Shown here: piece by piece, positions 25,801 to 34,400 of the stretch
Position numbering within the stretch: position 1 is the first letter of the stretch
Layout: each line of letters opens with the position of its first letter
Origin: an uncultured Bacteroidales bacterium
GTDB taxonomy: Bacteria; Bacteroidota; Bacteroidia; Bacteroidales; Paludibacteraceae
DNA length: 42,654 nucleotides
NCBI GenBank assembly: GCA_937910305.1
Contig: CALEPS010000125.1
Span: 1 to 42,654 of the forward strand
Direction of reading: 5' to 3'
Translations under genes and position numbers: made by a program
Notes under the pieces: model-generated
Databases searched by the model: none
What the model was told of the DNA's origin: nothing
The model's input: only the letters and a program-made list of their open reading frames with translations

Positions 25801-28800
25801 GAGAATCCCCATTGAGCCAATGCATTATTCTTTGATTTGATACGGACGTAACGCGCTGGTGTAGTGACGGTATAAGCATTCTCATATTCCGCCACTTTAT
25901 CCGAGGTACTGAGTTCGTTTCCAGAGTGTTTAGGATCGCCTGAACTGGTATAGACAGTACGCCATTTCGTATCGTCTGTCGGGACATCCGGCACGGTCTC
26001 AGCTGTTTGGATGATATAGGATGTAGGATAGGCATTCTCAAACCAAATTTTCACTTGGCTTAAGGTATAGTAACCGCATAAATCCACATAGAACCATTCT
26101 TCGGCATCATAATTGATAGTAGCAGGATCGCCGTGATCGCCAGTTCCCCAACGGCTTTCTCCATTATAGATACCATCGTTGCTGAGAGAGTAACTTGTAC
26201 CGGCAACATATCCAGCAGGCGTATTGCGCCCCATATATACCGGTTTTTGCAGAGCCAGGTTAAACGATGAAGAAAGAGCCATCTTCAGCGTTACAGTCTG
26301 CGGTGTGGACAGGTTTCCGTTGAAGTCCACGGCATAACACTTAATATTGTATATTTTCCCATTTTCAGTAATAGGCACATTATAGGTGTTGGCCAACGAA
26401 ATATGCGCAATACCGTTGTCTAAGTCTTCAAAATAATAGAAGAGTTGTCCGGAGTTATCTGTTGCGCCGGTTATGGTTATCACCGTGTCGGTGCTTACTT
26501 TTTCTTTAGTCGCACCAGTGATAGTCGGCGCAGTCACATCGCCATTCGGGTTATTAATATAGCCGCGCTTATAGGTCATTTTCTCCGAAAGGGAGTGACC
26601 GTTCCAATGATGCGTGCCTCCAACCAATGGGACTAACCAGTTCCAGTCAAACTGCAAAGCCCCAACGCTACCGGGAATTGTACCCTCATAGGTTGCTTGG
26701 GTGTTTGCTGCGTTTCGTGTCCCCTGAAATTCCGTCACACGGTTATTGCTACCGTCTAACACATACAAGAATGGATTAGCATCCGGCCACATGGTCTGTG
26801 CATCGGTAGTAACGACCTTGTAAAGAATCTCGTTCCCCAATGTAGCCACGTAATAATCTATCACGTTGTTGGTTGCACCTCCGGCTATATTCCCATTATC
26901 ATTGCGATACATCCACTCATTTTGTTCCTGTGCCGTGCCGATTCCTTTAGCATGAGCAGTAGGTGTCGGATCACTCGGACACGCGGCAGTTTTATAATAG
27001 AAGATATTGGTAATAAACATGGGGTTTCCTTTATTGCCTTCTATCTTCAACTGGTAGTTTCGAGTTTTTTCGCCTGTGAATTCACTAATGGGAATATTCA
27101 CACTTGTCCATCCTCTCGCCGTGGTGGCTTTACCGGAATGACGCACCTCCGTATCATTACCATTATATGTAGAATTTCGGTTAATCGGTGTCACATAAAT
27201 AGTGGTTGCTGTTGGCGTCCATATATCGAAATGCAATCCCGTATAGCCGGAAATATCAAAGGTTTGATTACCCCACTCTATTCCGTAGCCGCCATCGCTC
27301 CATGCTGTACCGACATTCACTTCCCACATATTCACTCCGTCAACAACCCTATCTGTCTTGGTGCTGCCACCTCCCCAATCGCTAAAAGAAGCCTGCAGGC
27401 TGCGATAGTACTGGCTATAAACAGAAAGTACTTGGCACTCTTCATAAGTTGGGGCAGTTGGTGCTGTCTCCAACAAAGTGCAGAACGGATTCAAGGTAAT
27501 ACTATTAGACGATTCTGTGTTGTTGTCATCCAATGCCGTCACTGTAAACGTATAGAGAGTGCCTTCTGTCAATCCTGTTACGGTAATCTGGTTTGACGTC
27601 GGTGTCAGCACTTGGTCAATGCCATTCGAACTATCCACAACATGGTATTGGGTGCCGCGGGTAGAGGTTACGTTTAGTACCGCAGAAGTGATTGCTCTTG
27701 AGTCCAAACTAGCAGTTAACATTGACGGCGGAAAGAAAATTGTAAGTTTGCCGGCAGAAACATCATACCTGAATAAATATCTCCCCGCCACATCCGTAGT
27801 GAGATGTACATTTGCTTCTGAACCTCCCCCTTGATATAGTCTCTTCGTTTGGTTGTTTGCGCTATATGTATTATCAGAGTTTAATCCTCGGTAGACACCA
27901 CCGGTTATGACTTTGAAATCATACGTAGTCGAGGCGGTTAAGGATGGCGTTAAAAGCGTCACATATGTAGAACTCGTCCTGTCCCAATCAGAAAATTTAT
28001 ACGACGCATTTTCGGTCGCCCACGAATTCATCGAACCTGTTAGATAAATATTCTGCGTCTGGTACCATGTATTGTGTTCATAATTAAAGATGGAATAATC
28101 CTGAAATGAATTGTCAATATATGAATATGCGGATGCATTTGTGTATGAAGAAGACTCTTTGAAACCAACATTATTGTATATCGGTACTATAATAGAGAAC
28201 AAATCATGGCTGTCTATGTTAGACAAGCCCGTATTTGCCATTGCTGCTCCAGCATCGCCATTATTTCGTGTATCATAGTAGAGACGCGCATGAGGTGGGT
28301 TCCACGACGCCGCAGAGCCATTACGTACGAAATAGATATGCCGTGCAACATCGGATAAATTATCATGGGCATTGCCGTCATTATCATAGTATTTGCAATC
28401 TGAAATATCTTTTTCACCTAATTGGTCAGTTCCACTGCTGCTAAAGATTACTTTCTCATAAGCGTCAGCATGCGTGTCATTATCGTACGTTACGGAATAT
28501 ATACCTGCTGTACCTGACACCTGAGTCATTGCATGTCCCGGCCATACGGTTTTATGTACATCATCTGTGTTGTATAGATGCGCTGTTGGTGTTGCGAACT
28601 TCCAGTAGTTATTTGCAAAATAGAAAGTGTGTCCTTCACAATCCAGAGTTTCACCTGCCGGTTCAGAGGGGGAACTACAATCTGCACCGGCTGTATAATA
28701 AATGGGGGCTGTTTTGAAGAGACCTCCATTAGCATATGACATTTGGCATACCAACTTGTATGGTGTATCTATAGTTACCGAAGATAATGTCATGCTATAT

Positions 28801-29564
28801 TTCTGTCCGGAAACTTTGGACATCGCTCCCAGCGAAACCTCCGCTCCCGATTGCCAATCATATACATTAACGATATCCGATGCTCCTGTAACCTCATCCA
28901 GAAATTCTATCTCGATGGTCAATTCATTGGTTGAAGTGTTGTATGTAAATTCATACTCATATCCATTAGTAAAATTATCTCCTCCATCAGATCTCCCGGC
29001 ACTTCTACCGGAGCAATCATTACCCACAAGAGCAGAACATTCAGCTGTAGTTTGAGACCAGTCCACAGAATTAAAAGAGGTTCCTGTCAGCGTGTAATTT
29101 CCCGCGCTCGTTTTAACCATTATATCATTTACAAACGTCGGAGCGGTTGCGGATGGCATATCAAAAAAGATACGCTTTCCTCCGTCCAGAATCGTCTTAG
29201 TGGTATTATCAAGACACAGATTGTTATTTACCGACGTGTTTACATAAGTTAGTGAGCCGGTCATGGTGAAATCGGACTCAAAAACGATTCGGTACATATT
29301 CGTGCCTATCGTACCGACAGATACCTTTACCGTTTTGGAGCCCAGCGCACCTATTGAGCCGGTATAATTGCTTTGACACAATTTTTCCGCCCATGCGGAG
29401 GTGATGTTGAAGAAAGAGAATGTAAGTAGCAGGAGTGCTACGGTCGCCATACGGGAGCGATGCTGAAAATGGTTGGTGACATGCGAATTACCCCCCCCTA
29501 AGACAAAAGAGGCCTTCGCGGGGAAAACTGACTTTTTTACACTGTTGATCATATGGTTAAGCAT
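22851..29564 (-). CDS. giant exported carbohydrate-binding-type protein with type IX secretion-like C-terminus
   Basis: A 2237-residue protein. The long N-terminus contains 'FQHRSRMATVALLLL' and ends in SAWA, an extended signal peptide; 29450 (M39) is an alternative start. Approximate modules in order: a novel beta module (~60-200), a CBM26-like starch-binding module (~310-425, 'FYFANNYWKF', 'KTVWPGHAM'), a CBM48/SusE-like module (~520-625), FN3 (~635-710), an 'LSVYSQYY' sandwich module (~715-870), a module shared with the protein at 34957-36849 (~875-1020), FN3, discoidin (~1105-1260), FN3, discoidin (~1350-1480), FN3, further sandwich modules, and a C-terminal domain. The last ~60 residues ('DIYSVSGAKV', 'LSPGIYVIR', 'ILKIVV') look like a type A type IX secretion signal. 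No catalytic motif was recognised. It has its own two-box promoter. Probably a surface adhesin or scaffold. Confidence 0.75.
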   Translation of the reverse strand: MLNHMINSVKKSVFPAKASFVLGGGNSHVTNHFQHRSRMATVALLLLTFSFFNITSAWAEKLCQSNYTGSIGALGSKTVKVSVGTIGTNMYRIVFESDFTMTGSLTYVNTSVNNNLCLDNTTKTILDGGKRIFFDMPSATAPTFVNDIMVKTSAGNYTLTGTSFNSVDWSQTTAECSALVGNDCSGRSAGRSDGGDNFTNGYEYEFTYNTSTNELTIEIEFLDEVTGASDIVNVYDWQSGAEVSLGAMSKVSGQKYSMTLSSVTIDTPYKLVCQMSYANGGLFKTAPIYYTAGADCSSPSEPAGETLDCEGHTFYFANNYWKFATPTAHLYNTDDVHKTVWPGHAMTQVSGTAGIYSVTYDNDTHADAYEKVIFSSSGTDQLGEKDISDCKYYDNDGNAHDNLSDVARHIYFVRNGSAASWNPPHARLYYDTRNNGDAGAAMANTGLSNIDSHDLFSIIVPIYNNVGFKESSSYTNASAYSYIDNSFQDYSIFNYEHNTWYQTQNIYLTGSMNSWATENASYKFSDWDRTSSTYVTLLTPSLTASTTYDFKVITGGVYRGLNSDNTYSANNQTKRLYQGGGSEANVHLTTDVAGRYLFRYDVSAGKLTIFFPPSMLTASLDSRAITSAVLNVTSTRGTQYHVVDSSNGIDQVLTPTSNQITVTGLTEGTLYTFTVTALDDNNTESSNSITLNPFCTLLETAPTAPTYEECQVLSVYSQYYRSLQASFSDWGGGSTKTDRVVDGVNMWEVNVGTAWSDGGYGIEWGNQTFDISGYTGLHFDIWTPTATTIYVTPINRNSTYNGNDTEVRHSGKATTARGWTSVNIPISEFTGEKTRNYQLKIEGNKGNPMFITNIFYYKTAACPSDPTPTAHAKGIGTAQEQNEWMYRNDNGNIAGGATNNVIDYYVATLGNEILYKVVTTDAQTMWPDANPFLYVLDGSNNRVTEFQGTRNAANTQATYEGTIPGSVGALQFDWNWLVPLVGGTHHWNGHSLSEKMTYKRGYINNPNGDVTAPTITGATKEKVSTDTVITITGATDNSGQLFYYFEDLDNGIAHISLANTYNVPITENGKIYNIKCYAVDFNGNLSTPQTVTLKMALSSSFNLALQKPVYMGRNTPAGYVAGTSYSLSNDGIYNGESRWGTGDHGDPATINYDAEEWFYVDLCGYYTLSQVKIWFENAYPTSYIIQTAETVPDVPTDDTKWRTVYTSSGDPKHSGNELSTSDKVAEYENAYTVTTPARYVRIKSKNNALAQWGFSMWEFEVYGTAVVAKDATAPTVTTADVSAIVENNKLQLTLVADDGSKVFRITDSDDNVYVKTADASNHVVMDNITYTYCTNYTFSVQAMDDAANLSAVVECSGSVAPAVDFNLMDIPEGGVTASASVSAGDGWAAGKAIDSDDNTYWATGANIGEQWLAVDLTRVFGISSIKVAWNNANVSNLYIEGSRDGSNYYVLKHVTTAPATYSATNAAIAYETYTLESHIQARYIRLRAVGLSAEMAVRDIQIFGSCADDYARPVMTEGVLENVTISASSATATVTVNAYDETTLPALLTYKAVFATGGLEDRTGLTVTDGMITLTGLTVGTSYTVRIYAVDESGNVSENYKEVSFTPYINLYYFTSDGTGVSGVWAAVITDPESAAKRRFEATEHSGIYYYHINAPAAGDVQYRLYYDESGAQVSEVANYWSGSDNQLVSGHNGETIEVFAKDKNHFVSVFDELKVYGDAVYAAEGSAHTMTYAGEHKFVWQGRVRTGTNAFRIAVNNNHSGITDNSRNRIMDEAVNFVNPSAWTHAKLTFDMETWTWSWEEIDSEELCEYAGGAGSGIVGLNGSRALTGSETYELFAYMSENNWVVEMEFPTGAGKIYLQPFTAASGNDLTQFEMTHLGGNLYSVSLTPAQIATLYTADGIVRYTVKIEVAGGSDICQTEIHYFDLSNGVCAPDYFDIYHWDDASEGERTSYNGGIIMQPIRYFRHFEHTEWCAIAFPFDVSRVAVYDNDDIREYDLYPRFYNGTQDVEGYYWLKTFPDWNNTPVSIANFKGTWQQLTYITDKTGATADEEADLATHVLPSKNVPYVISFTDGPYYETNWVIFYGEGGQTIASEADDQCANSITGSDEVVKLQRNNMMKPTETKSDIYMLEEGYDIYVRYTQPIPAFESYVVGTSPVQTKYRIIRLRGETTPDTGTTTGLGDVPTTAGWKGDIYSVSGAKVATFASRDTMEHYLESLSPGIYVIRTASQILKIVVP
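29491..29498. repeat. G8 homopolymer tract in the N-terminal coding region
   Basis: Eight C on the plus strand (eight G on the coding strand) encode the Gly-Gly-Gly of 'FVLGGGNSHV', about 22 codons after the first ATG and before the hydrophobic core of the signal peptide. A gain or loss of one base would close the frame from the upstream ATG. This is the classic layout of slipped-strand phase variation. Confidence 0.7.
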
Positions 29565-29614
29565 TATTAGCGATTTTGTGTGTTGCGTAATAAATTATTG
29601 ATTTATTCCGGGTA

Positions 29615-29646
29615 CAAAATTACTACTTTTCTCGCACTTGCGCAAA
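29615..29646 (-). promoter_or_regulatory. promoter of the giant surface protein gene
   Basis: TTTG (29643-29646) and TAATTTTG (29615-29622) on the minus strand with exactly 20 nt between them. The predicted start is about 44 nt before the ATG at 29564, which supports use of the ATG upstream of the G8 tract. Confidence 0.85.
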
Positions 29647-29669
29647 TATATGCGTATGTTTTTCAACAT

Positions 29670-29757
29670 AAAAGTACGTATATATCAACAAAAACCTGTT
29701 GATTATCAATCATTTGTCATTAAATGGGACTAAAAAAAAGTACGCACCAAGTACGTA
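29670..29757 (-). promoter_or_regulatory. two-box operator of the giant surface protein gene
   Basis: AAAAGTACGTA on the plus strand at 29670-29680 is 48 nt above the -7 box and preceded by AACAT. AAAAGTACGCA at 29736-29746 is followed 11 bp later by CAAGTACGTA. On the minus strand the distal doublet can fold as GTACG...CGTAC followed by a run of T, so it may also terminate the thioesterase transcript whose stop is at 29782. Confidence 0.7.
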
Positions 29758-29781
29758 CATTTTGCTTTCCATTTCCCGTTT

Positions 29782-30585
29782 TTACTTCCTTCCGGCATGG
29801 GCGGAGACGTCAATCTGTCCGGTTCGCGGCACCCATTCCGAATAGACCTGCGCCGCGACCTGTTCGTCATTGCGGCTGATAGAATGCAGATAGCGGTAGA
29901 GCGGTTCATCCGTGTCGTTCGGCAGGAGCGCCAGCCGGCATTGCAGCGTGTCTCCGAGGAACGTCTCTTTCAGCCAATGGATGGTGAGACAGCGGATAGC
30001 GTGGGTGTCCATGAACGCTTCGTCCGCCGACTGCATCGCTATACTGAGGTAAGTGCGGTTATTGACATGTCCGTTGAAATCCAGGTTGATGGGATTGACG
30101 CGGTGCTCTATCTGTTGGAGCGGTGTACCGTCGGTAGGGAAACGGCATTTTCTGTGTGTCTCGGAGGTCATTTCTGCCAAGACAGGCAGTTGCGGTTGAA
30201 TCGGTGTGATAGGCGCCAGACGGTGCTCCTCGGTGTCCAGCAGGGTCCAGCAGCCGTATCCGTGCGCCACCTCCACGCCGTCTTCGCGGCGGACACGGAA
30301 CTCCGCATAGAGACGCAGCGCACTGATCTCGCTGTTCCATACCGTCACGTCAATCTCGTCGGACCAGAGGGCGGTCTGGGACTCGAACCAGGCGTTAAAC
30401 TCCGTGATAACCCATATACGGTTCATCTTGACAACGTCAAAAGCCGCGAGATGGAGGCACGACATATACCGCGCCCAGCAGTCCTGATAATACAACAAAA
30501 CGGCATTGGGCGTCATCCTGTAACGCGTGTCCATATCTGCTGCCGTAAGCGAATAACGATGCGTGTATTGATTTAAAGATTCCAT
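29782..30585 (-). CDS. acyl-ACP thioesterase (FatA/FatB-like)
   Basis: A 267-residue cytosolic protein of the acyl-ACP thioesterase family (PF01643), which releases free fatty acids from acyl carrier protein. Two hot-dog folds are visible. The first begins 'HRYSLTAADMDTRYRMTPNA' and the second contains 'NPINLDFNGHVNNRTYL', with the conserved N-x-H-V-N-N-x-x-Y segment. The start is set at 30585 (MESLNQ) because the ATG at 30609 lies inside the -7 promoter box. It has its own promoter without the GTACGTA boxes, so it is not part of the shared regulon. It is an ordinary lipid-metabolism gene between two surface-protein units. Confidence 0.9.
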   Translation of the reverse strand: MESLNQYTHRYSLTAADMDTRYRMTPNAVLLYYQDCWARYMSCLHLAAFDVVKMNRIWVITEFNAWFESQTALWSDEIDVTVWNSEISALRLYAEFRVRREDGVEVAHGYGCWTLLDTEEHRLAPITPIQPQLPVLAEMTSETHRKCRFPTDGTPLQQIEHRVNPINLDFNGHVNNRTYLSIAMQSADEAFMDTHAIRCLTIHWLKETFLGDTLQCRLALLPNDTDEPLYRYLHSISRNDEQVAAQVYSEWVPRTGQIDVSAHAGRK

Positions 30586-30606
30586 AGCATTATTTTTTTG
30601 CGGGTA

Positions 30607-30638
30607 CAAAGGTACAACAAAAATTTCATATATGCAAG
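30607..30638 (-). promoter_or_regulatory. promoter of the acyl-ACP thioesterase gene
   Basis: CTTG (30635-30638) and TACCTTTG (30607-30614) on the minus strand with a 20-nt spacer. No GTACGTA box lies upstream, which makes it a useful control for the four operator-bearing promoters. Confidence 0.82.
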
Positions 30639-30711
30639 AAAAATCGTCCTAAATGGCGATTTTAAGAACAAAAACATAAACACAAAAAAATTAAGCTTTT
30701 GTATATAAAAT

Positions 30712-30743
30712 CTTGCATATTTCAAAAATTTGTAGTATCTTTG
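30712..30743 (+). promoter_or_regulatory. plus-strand promoter facing a gene-free repeat region
   Basis: CTTG (30712-30715) and TATCTTTG (30736-30743) on the plus strand with exactly 20 nt between them. No convincing plus-strand gene follows before 38087. The transcript would cross the repeats at 30816-31192 and could end at the hairpin 31212-31254. Confidence 0.6.
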
Positions 30744-30815
30744 TAGCGGATTTGGGAGAAAGTTTTCTTTGTGCACTTTTCTCGCACTTTTCTCCCGCTG
30801 ACGTACCTCGAATCT

Positions 30816-30870
30816 CCCCCTAATCACCCCGTAATCACCCCCTAATCACCCCCTTATCACCCCCTTTTGA
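30816..30870. repeat. 11-bp C-rich tandem repeat
   Basis: Five consecutive 11-bp units of the form CCCCCTAATCA (one with G for C, one with TTATCA, the last ending TTTTGA). It lies in the gene-free stretch 30586-31273. Just before it, GCACTTTTCTC is repeated twice, also with period 11. Confidence 0.9.
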
Positions 30871-30900
30871 GTCTATTTGGGGTCGGTGAAGAGTTGCGGA

Positions 30901-31140
30901 GAGAGGCCCCCCGACCCCCTGAAGGGGGAGAGGGAAAAGTGATGAGAGAAGCCCCCCGACCCCCTGAAGGGGGAGAGGGAAAAGGGAGGAGAGAGGCCCC
31001 CCGACCCCCTGAAGGGGGAGAGGGGAAAAGGGATGAGAGAGGCCCCCCGACCCCCTGAAGGGGGAGAGGGGAAAAGTGATGAGTACAGAAGTGCAGAGAG
31101 AGGCCCCCCGACCCCCTGAAGGGGGAGAGGGGAAAAGTAA
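30901..31140. repeat. five-copy array of a palindromic element
   Basis: Five copies of a ~45-bp unit containing the inverted repeat CCCCC-TGAA-GGGGG. Cores lie at 30915-30928, 30960-30973, 31005-31018, 31051-31064 and 31112-31125 (spacing 45, 45, 46, 61). Each has the same flanks, AGAGGCCCCCCGA before and GAGAGGG(G)AAAA after. The last two copies carry an extra GAGTACAGAAGTGCA. The long open frames across the array come from stop-poor repeat sequence and are not taken as genes. This is not a CRISPR array because there are no unique spacers. Confidence 0.92.
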
Positions 31141-31155
31141 TGAGTACAGAAGTGC

Positions 31156-31192
31156 AGAGAGAAGAGAAGACGGCAGAGAAGAGAAGACGGCA
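31156..31192. repeat. 17-bp direct repeat
   Basis: AGAGAAGAGAAGACGGC occurs twice in tandem, directly after the palindromic array. I see no gene in it. Confidence 0.8.
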
Positions 31193-31211
31193 GGGAACAA
31201 CGATTATTGAT

Positions 31212-31254
31212 AACTAAGAAGGTGTGCCAAAAGTCTTGACACACCTTCTTGGTT
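31212..31254 (-). terminator. stable hairpin after the 48-residue protein gene
   Basis: A 15-bp stem (31212-31226 with 31240-31254, one G-U pair) closes a 13-nt loop. It lies 20 nt after the stop of the small gene at 31274-31420 on the minus strand. Neither side has a long T run. It could end transcripts from both directions, including one from the plus-strand promoter at 30712. Confidence 0.65.
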
Positions 31255-31273
31255 GTTAGATTTCAGTACCGTT

Positions 31274-31420
31274 TTAACACGGTATGTCGGTACCGCGGCG
31301 CGGAGCATGCGCACCACCCGGAGGAGGCGTTTCTCCACCATTTGACACAGTGAGCATCAGATTCTCCACGTGCATCATCACTACTTCTGTAGCCGGTTGA
31401 ATATAATTCTTTCTTTTCAT
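31274..31420 (-). CDS. 48-residue protein, MKRKNYIQP-type
   Basis: An open frame from ATG 31418-31420 to TAA 31274-31276. The product begins 'MKRKNYIQPATEVVMMHVEN', continues 'LMLTVSNGG' and ends 'PPPGGAHAPRRGTDIPC'. Small proteins with a start like M-K-K-x-Y-x-x-P and a following 'L...S' are common after surface-protein genes in Bacteroidales, from memory. It lies 73 nt after the preceding large gene and is followed by a strong hairpin, so it is the last gene of that unit. There is no signal peptide or known domain. Function unknown. Confidence 0.6.
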   Translation of the reverse strand: MKRKNYIQPATEVVMMHVENLMLTVSNGGETPPPGGAHAPRRGTDIPC

Positions 31421-31493
31421 AATTCTGCTGTTTTTGATTATAGTTTATCTATTCTCATTAGATTTACTGGTCGATCTGGTTTTTCTATACGTT

Positions 31494-34400
31494 TTATTTT
31501 ACCAAACGGCCGGTAGCGTCATAGGTCTTCTCACCGTGGCGGATGAAGAGATGACCGTTGATAAGCACCTTGGTACTTTGCTGTTCGTCACCTTGCACCT
31601 CGCCGAAGCCGGTGGCGGCATTCGACCCTTGCACGTCGAAGACAACCCGACGGACACCCGCACGAGGAGCACCTGCCGGATGCGGATTCGTCAGATCCAC
31701 ATAAGCGCGGTTGGCAGGCACTGTCAAATCGGTTGATCGAGCTGTTACGGCATAGAACTTAGTGCCGGAGAAGTAATAGATATTCGGCGATGCTTGAGGT
31801 ATTTCGATCTCATCGAATGTACCTACCATACCATTGCTTGTTCCTGCTTCTGTTGCCGGTGTGGCATCCGTAGCATAGAACCGGAGCGCATTGGCATGAG
31901 CCTCGAACAAGTACGGTACGCCCGGTTCCAAGACATCCACTTCATCAAACACGAACTTGCCGTTTGCATCCGTTCCTGCCATCTTGTACATGGTTGCGCC
32001 GGTAACTACCAAACCTTCCGGATAGCATACCGTACCCAGTTCGCCCGGTGCCATCCAGTCATCGTCACGCGTATAATCCGGAGCCTTGAAGAAGTAAACA
32101 TTGTCTACAAAGAACTCTCCAAGAGCATAGAAGTTTACAAAACCTACTTGATTCAGCGGAGCGAATGTTTTGTCCGTATAGTCAAGTATTATTTCATTCC
32201 ATTGACCCGCAGTCAAAGTCTGCGATACTTTATGGAACTCACCTTCCGGAGCAATTACCGGATAAATTTCAATCGTTCCTGATTTAGCAGGATAAATGTG
32301 GAGATGTAGCTTCTGGAAGCCGGAGAAATCAACCTTATTTTCTCCACTCCATGCCCATCCAAATGATCCGCCAGCTTGATGATTATTGTCATAGAACAAT
32401 ACATCATCGCCTGCTCCTAAAGTCTTTCCCTGCACATTCGGAGACTCCCACCACCATTCGCGGTAATTAATAGCAACGGGAACAGCGGTTGTATAAGCAT
32501 TGGAGTATAAAGATTTAACTGCTGTAGCAGGCACTGTCGGAACAGGAGCCGCATTTGGAGCTGCTAACGTATTTGCCGCCACTGCAACAGGAGCCGCCTC
32601 GTTACCTGCATCATCTTTAGCGATAACGTTAAGGCTGTAAGCAGTACCCGGGGTGAGCCCATTAATAGTAATAGTAGTAGCCGTAGCTGTTGCAGCTGAA
32701 CCCGTTGCTACTTCTACTGCTCCGTTCATAACACTAAAGTTTACAGCACCGCTGTTATCTTCTGCCGAAGCCGTAATCTTCACAGAATAGAAACCGGTTT
32801 CTGTTAAGTTTGCAGCAGCATTGGTCGGTACTTCGTCATCTGCTAGAGCGGTCTCGCGATAGAAATATACATTATCCACAGCGATATACTCTCCCACAAG
32901 ACCACCGGCTTGATAGTTCTCAAATGTGTACTGATACAAATCTGCCCAATTGTGTCCATCGAATTCACTCATTTCGATATCAAATGAATTCCATTGTTGA
33001 CCCAAGAGATTCAATGTCTTAGGATTATTCGGGCCACCAGTTGTAATCGGGCGGAAGGTAAGACTACCTGTAGCAGAAGCCCAGATGTCAATATGAATCT
33101 TCTCCATTGTAGCAACAGAGATGTCAGCAAAGGAAACACCTATCATACCATTGCGATAAAGATTATAAAGCATATAGTTATTACCTTCCACGTCGCCTTC
33201 ATTTGCATTCGGGCAATCCCACCAGCAATCATCGTAATTAGGAATAGCAGAAGGAGCTAACGAATAGGAATCGCTATAAATACTCTTTACTTGTGCGGCA
33301 GGCCATGTCGGTACAGGAGCTGCGGTAGTCGGAGCCAACAAGTGCGCATCGGTTGTGAAAGCAACTACTGCATTGTTAGCAGACTCATTGCCGGCGGCAT
33401 CTTTAGCCGTGATAGTGAAGGTATAAGCTGTTGCAGCGGTCAGACTCTCTACGGTAATCTTGCCTTCTGCGGCAACATACTCAGCATCCAGTTCTGCAAT
33501 GTAATAAGCGGTAACACCCTTGTTATCCGTAGCGGCTACATTGATGATTGCGCTATTCCAAGTCTTGCTATCCAGCGACGCGGAAGTCATTTCAGGTTTC
33601 TCGTTGTCTGCAATAGGTGTTACTACGATATGAGTTTCCGTATTATTCACGCCATCGCTTACTGTAATAGTAAAGTCGTACTCTGTATTAGTTGTCAAAC
33701 CGGTTACATCTTGCGTGAATTCCTCTCCACTTGCATGATTCGAGATAATCGGTTCTGCACCCGCGTATGCGATAGTATAAGTAAGGAGTCCGCCCCAGTT
33801 ATCGGTAGCCTGGATCTTCAGTTGTACAGAAGTCTCATTCAGTACCTCAGCCTCAGCCTTGTCAAATACCGGAGCCTCTGTATCGGAGCAAGTAGAATTC
33901 CAAGCTATTGAATTAACTGCAGGGAAATTATTGTCTAATACAAACTCGCCACCACCTTGCGCACCAATAGCGAAATAATGGTTACCAAAGGTAAGAGCCT
34001 TATAGTCAGGTGCAGAGAATGTATTCTCAATGTACCCATTTCCTTCGTTGCTGACTTTCCATCCTAATCCCGTTATTTCATCATATACTTCATTACTATA
34101 ATTAGTGGTATGATTAACAACAAAATTGAAGTTATTGCGACCATTTATACGTGCCTCTGCAGAACCATCGATACGAATCTTATAGGTATTATCCGCTACT
34201 TTAGACACAGAGAGATATAATTTTTTACCATTATTGGTCAGTACCTCTGTACGGCAATAATTAGTGCGGACATAGTCAAAATTAGCGACCAAGTTGGTTG
34301 TCTCAGTAATGGTAGCAACATAAGTTGCCTCCGTAGAAACCTCAACTCCTAAATTCGTCCAATTGACAAATACATAACCTGGATTGGCAGTAGCAATAAA

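Noticed and set aside
30901..31140. Regular array that could be read as CRISPR
   Set aside because: Whole units are repeated with no unique spacers, the core is a C/G palindrome, and no cas genes are present.
30573..31244. Open frames on both strands through the thioesterase promoter and the repeat array
   Set aside because: They run through promoter boxes or stop-poor repeats, have repetitive Pro/Ser/Gly/Arg composition, and show no domain; not genes.
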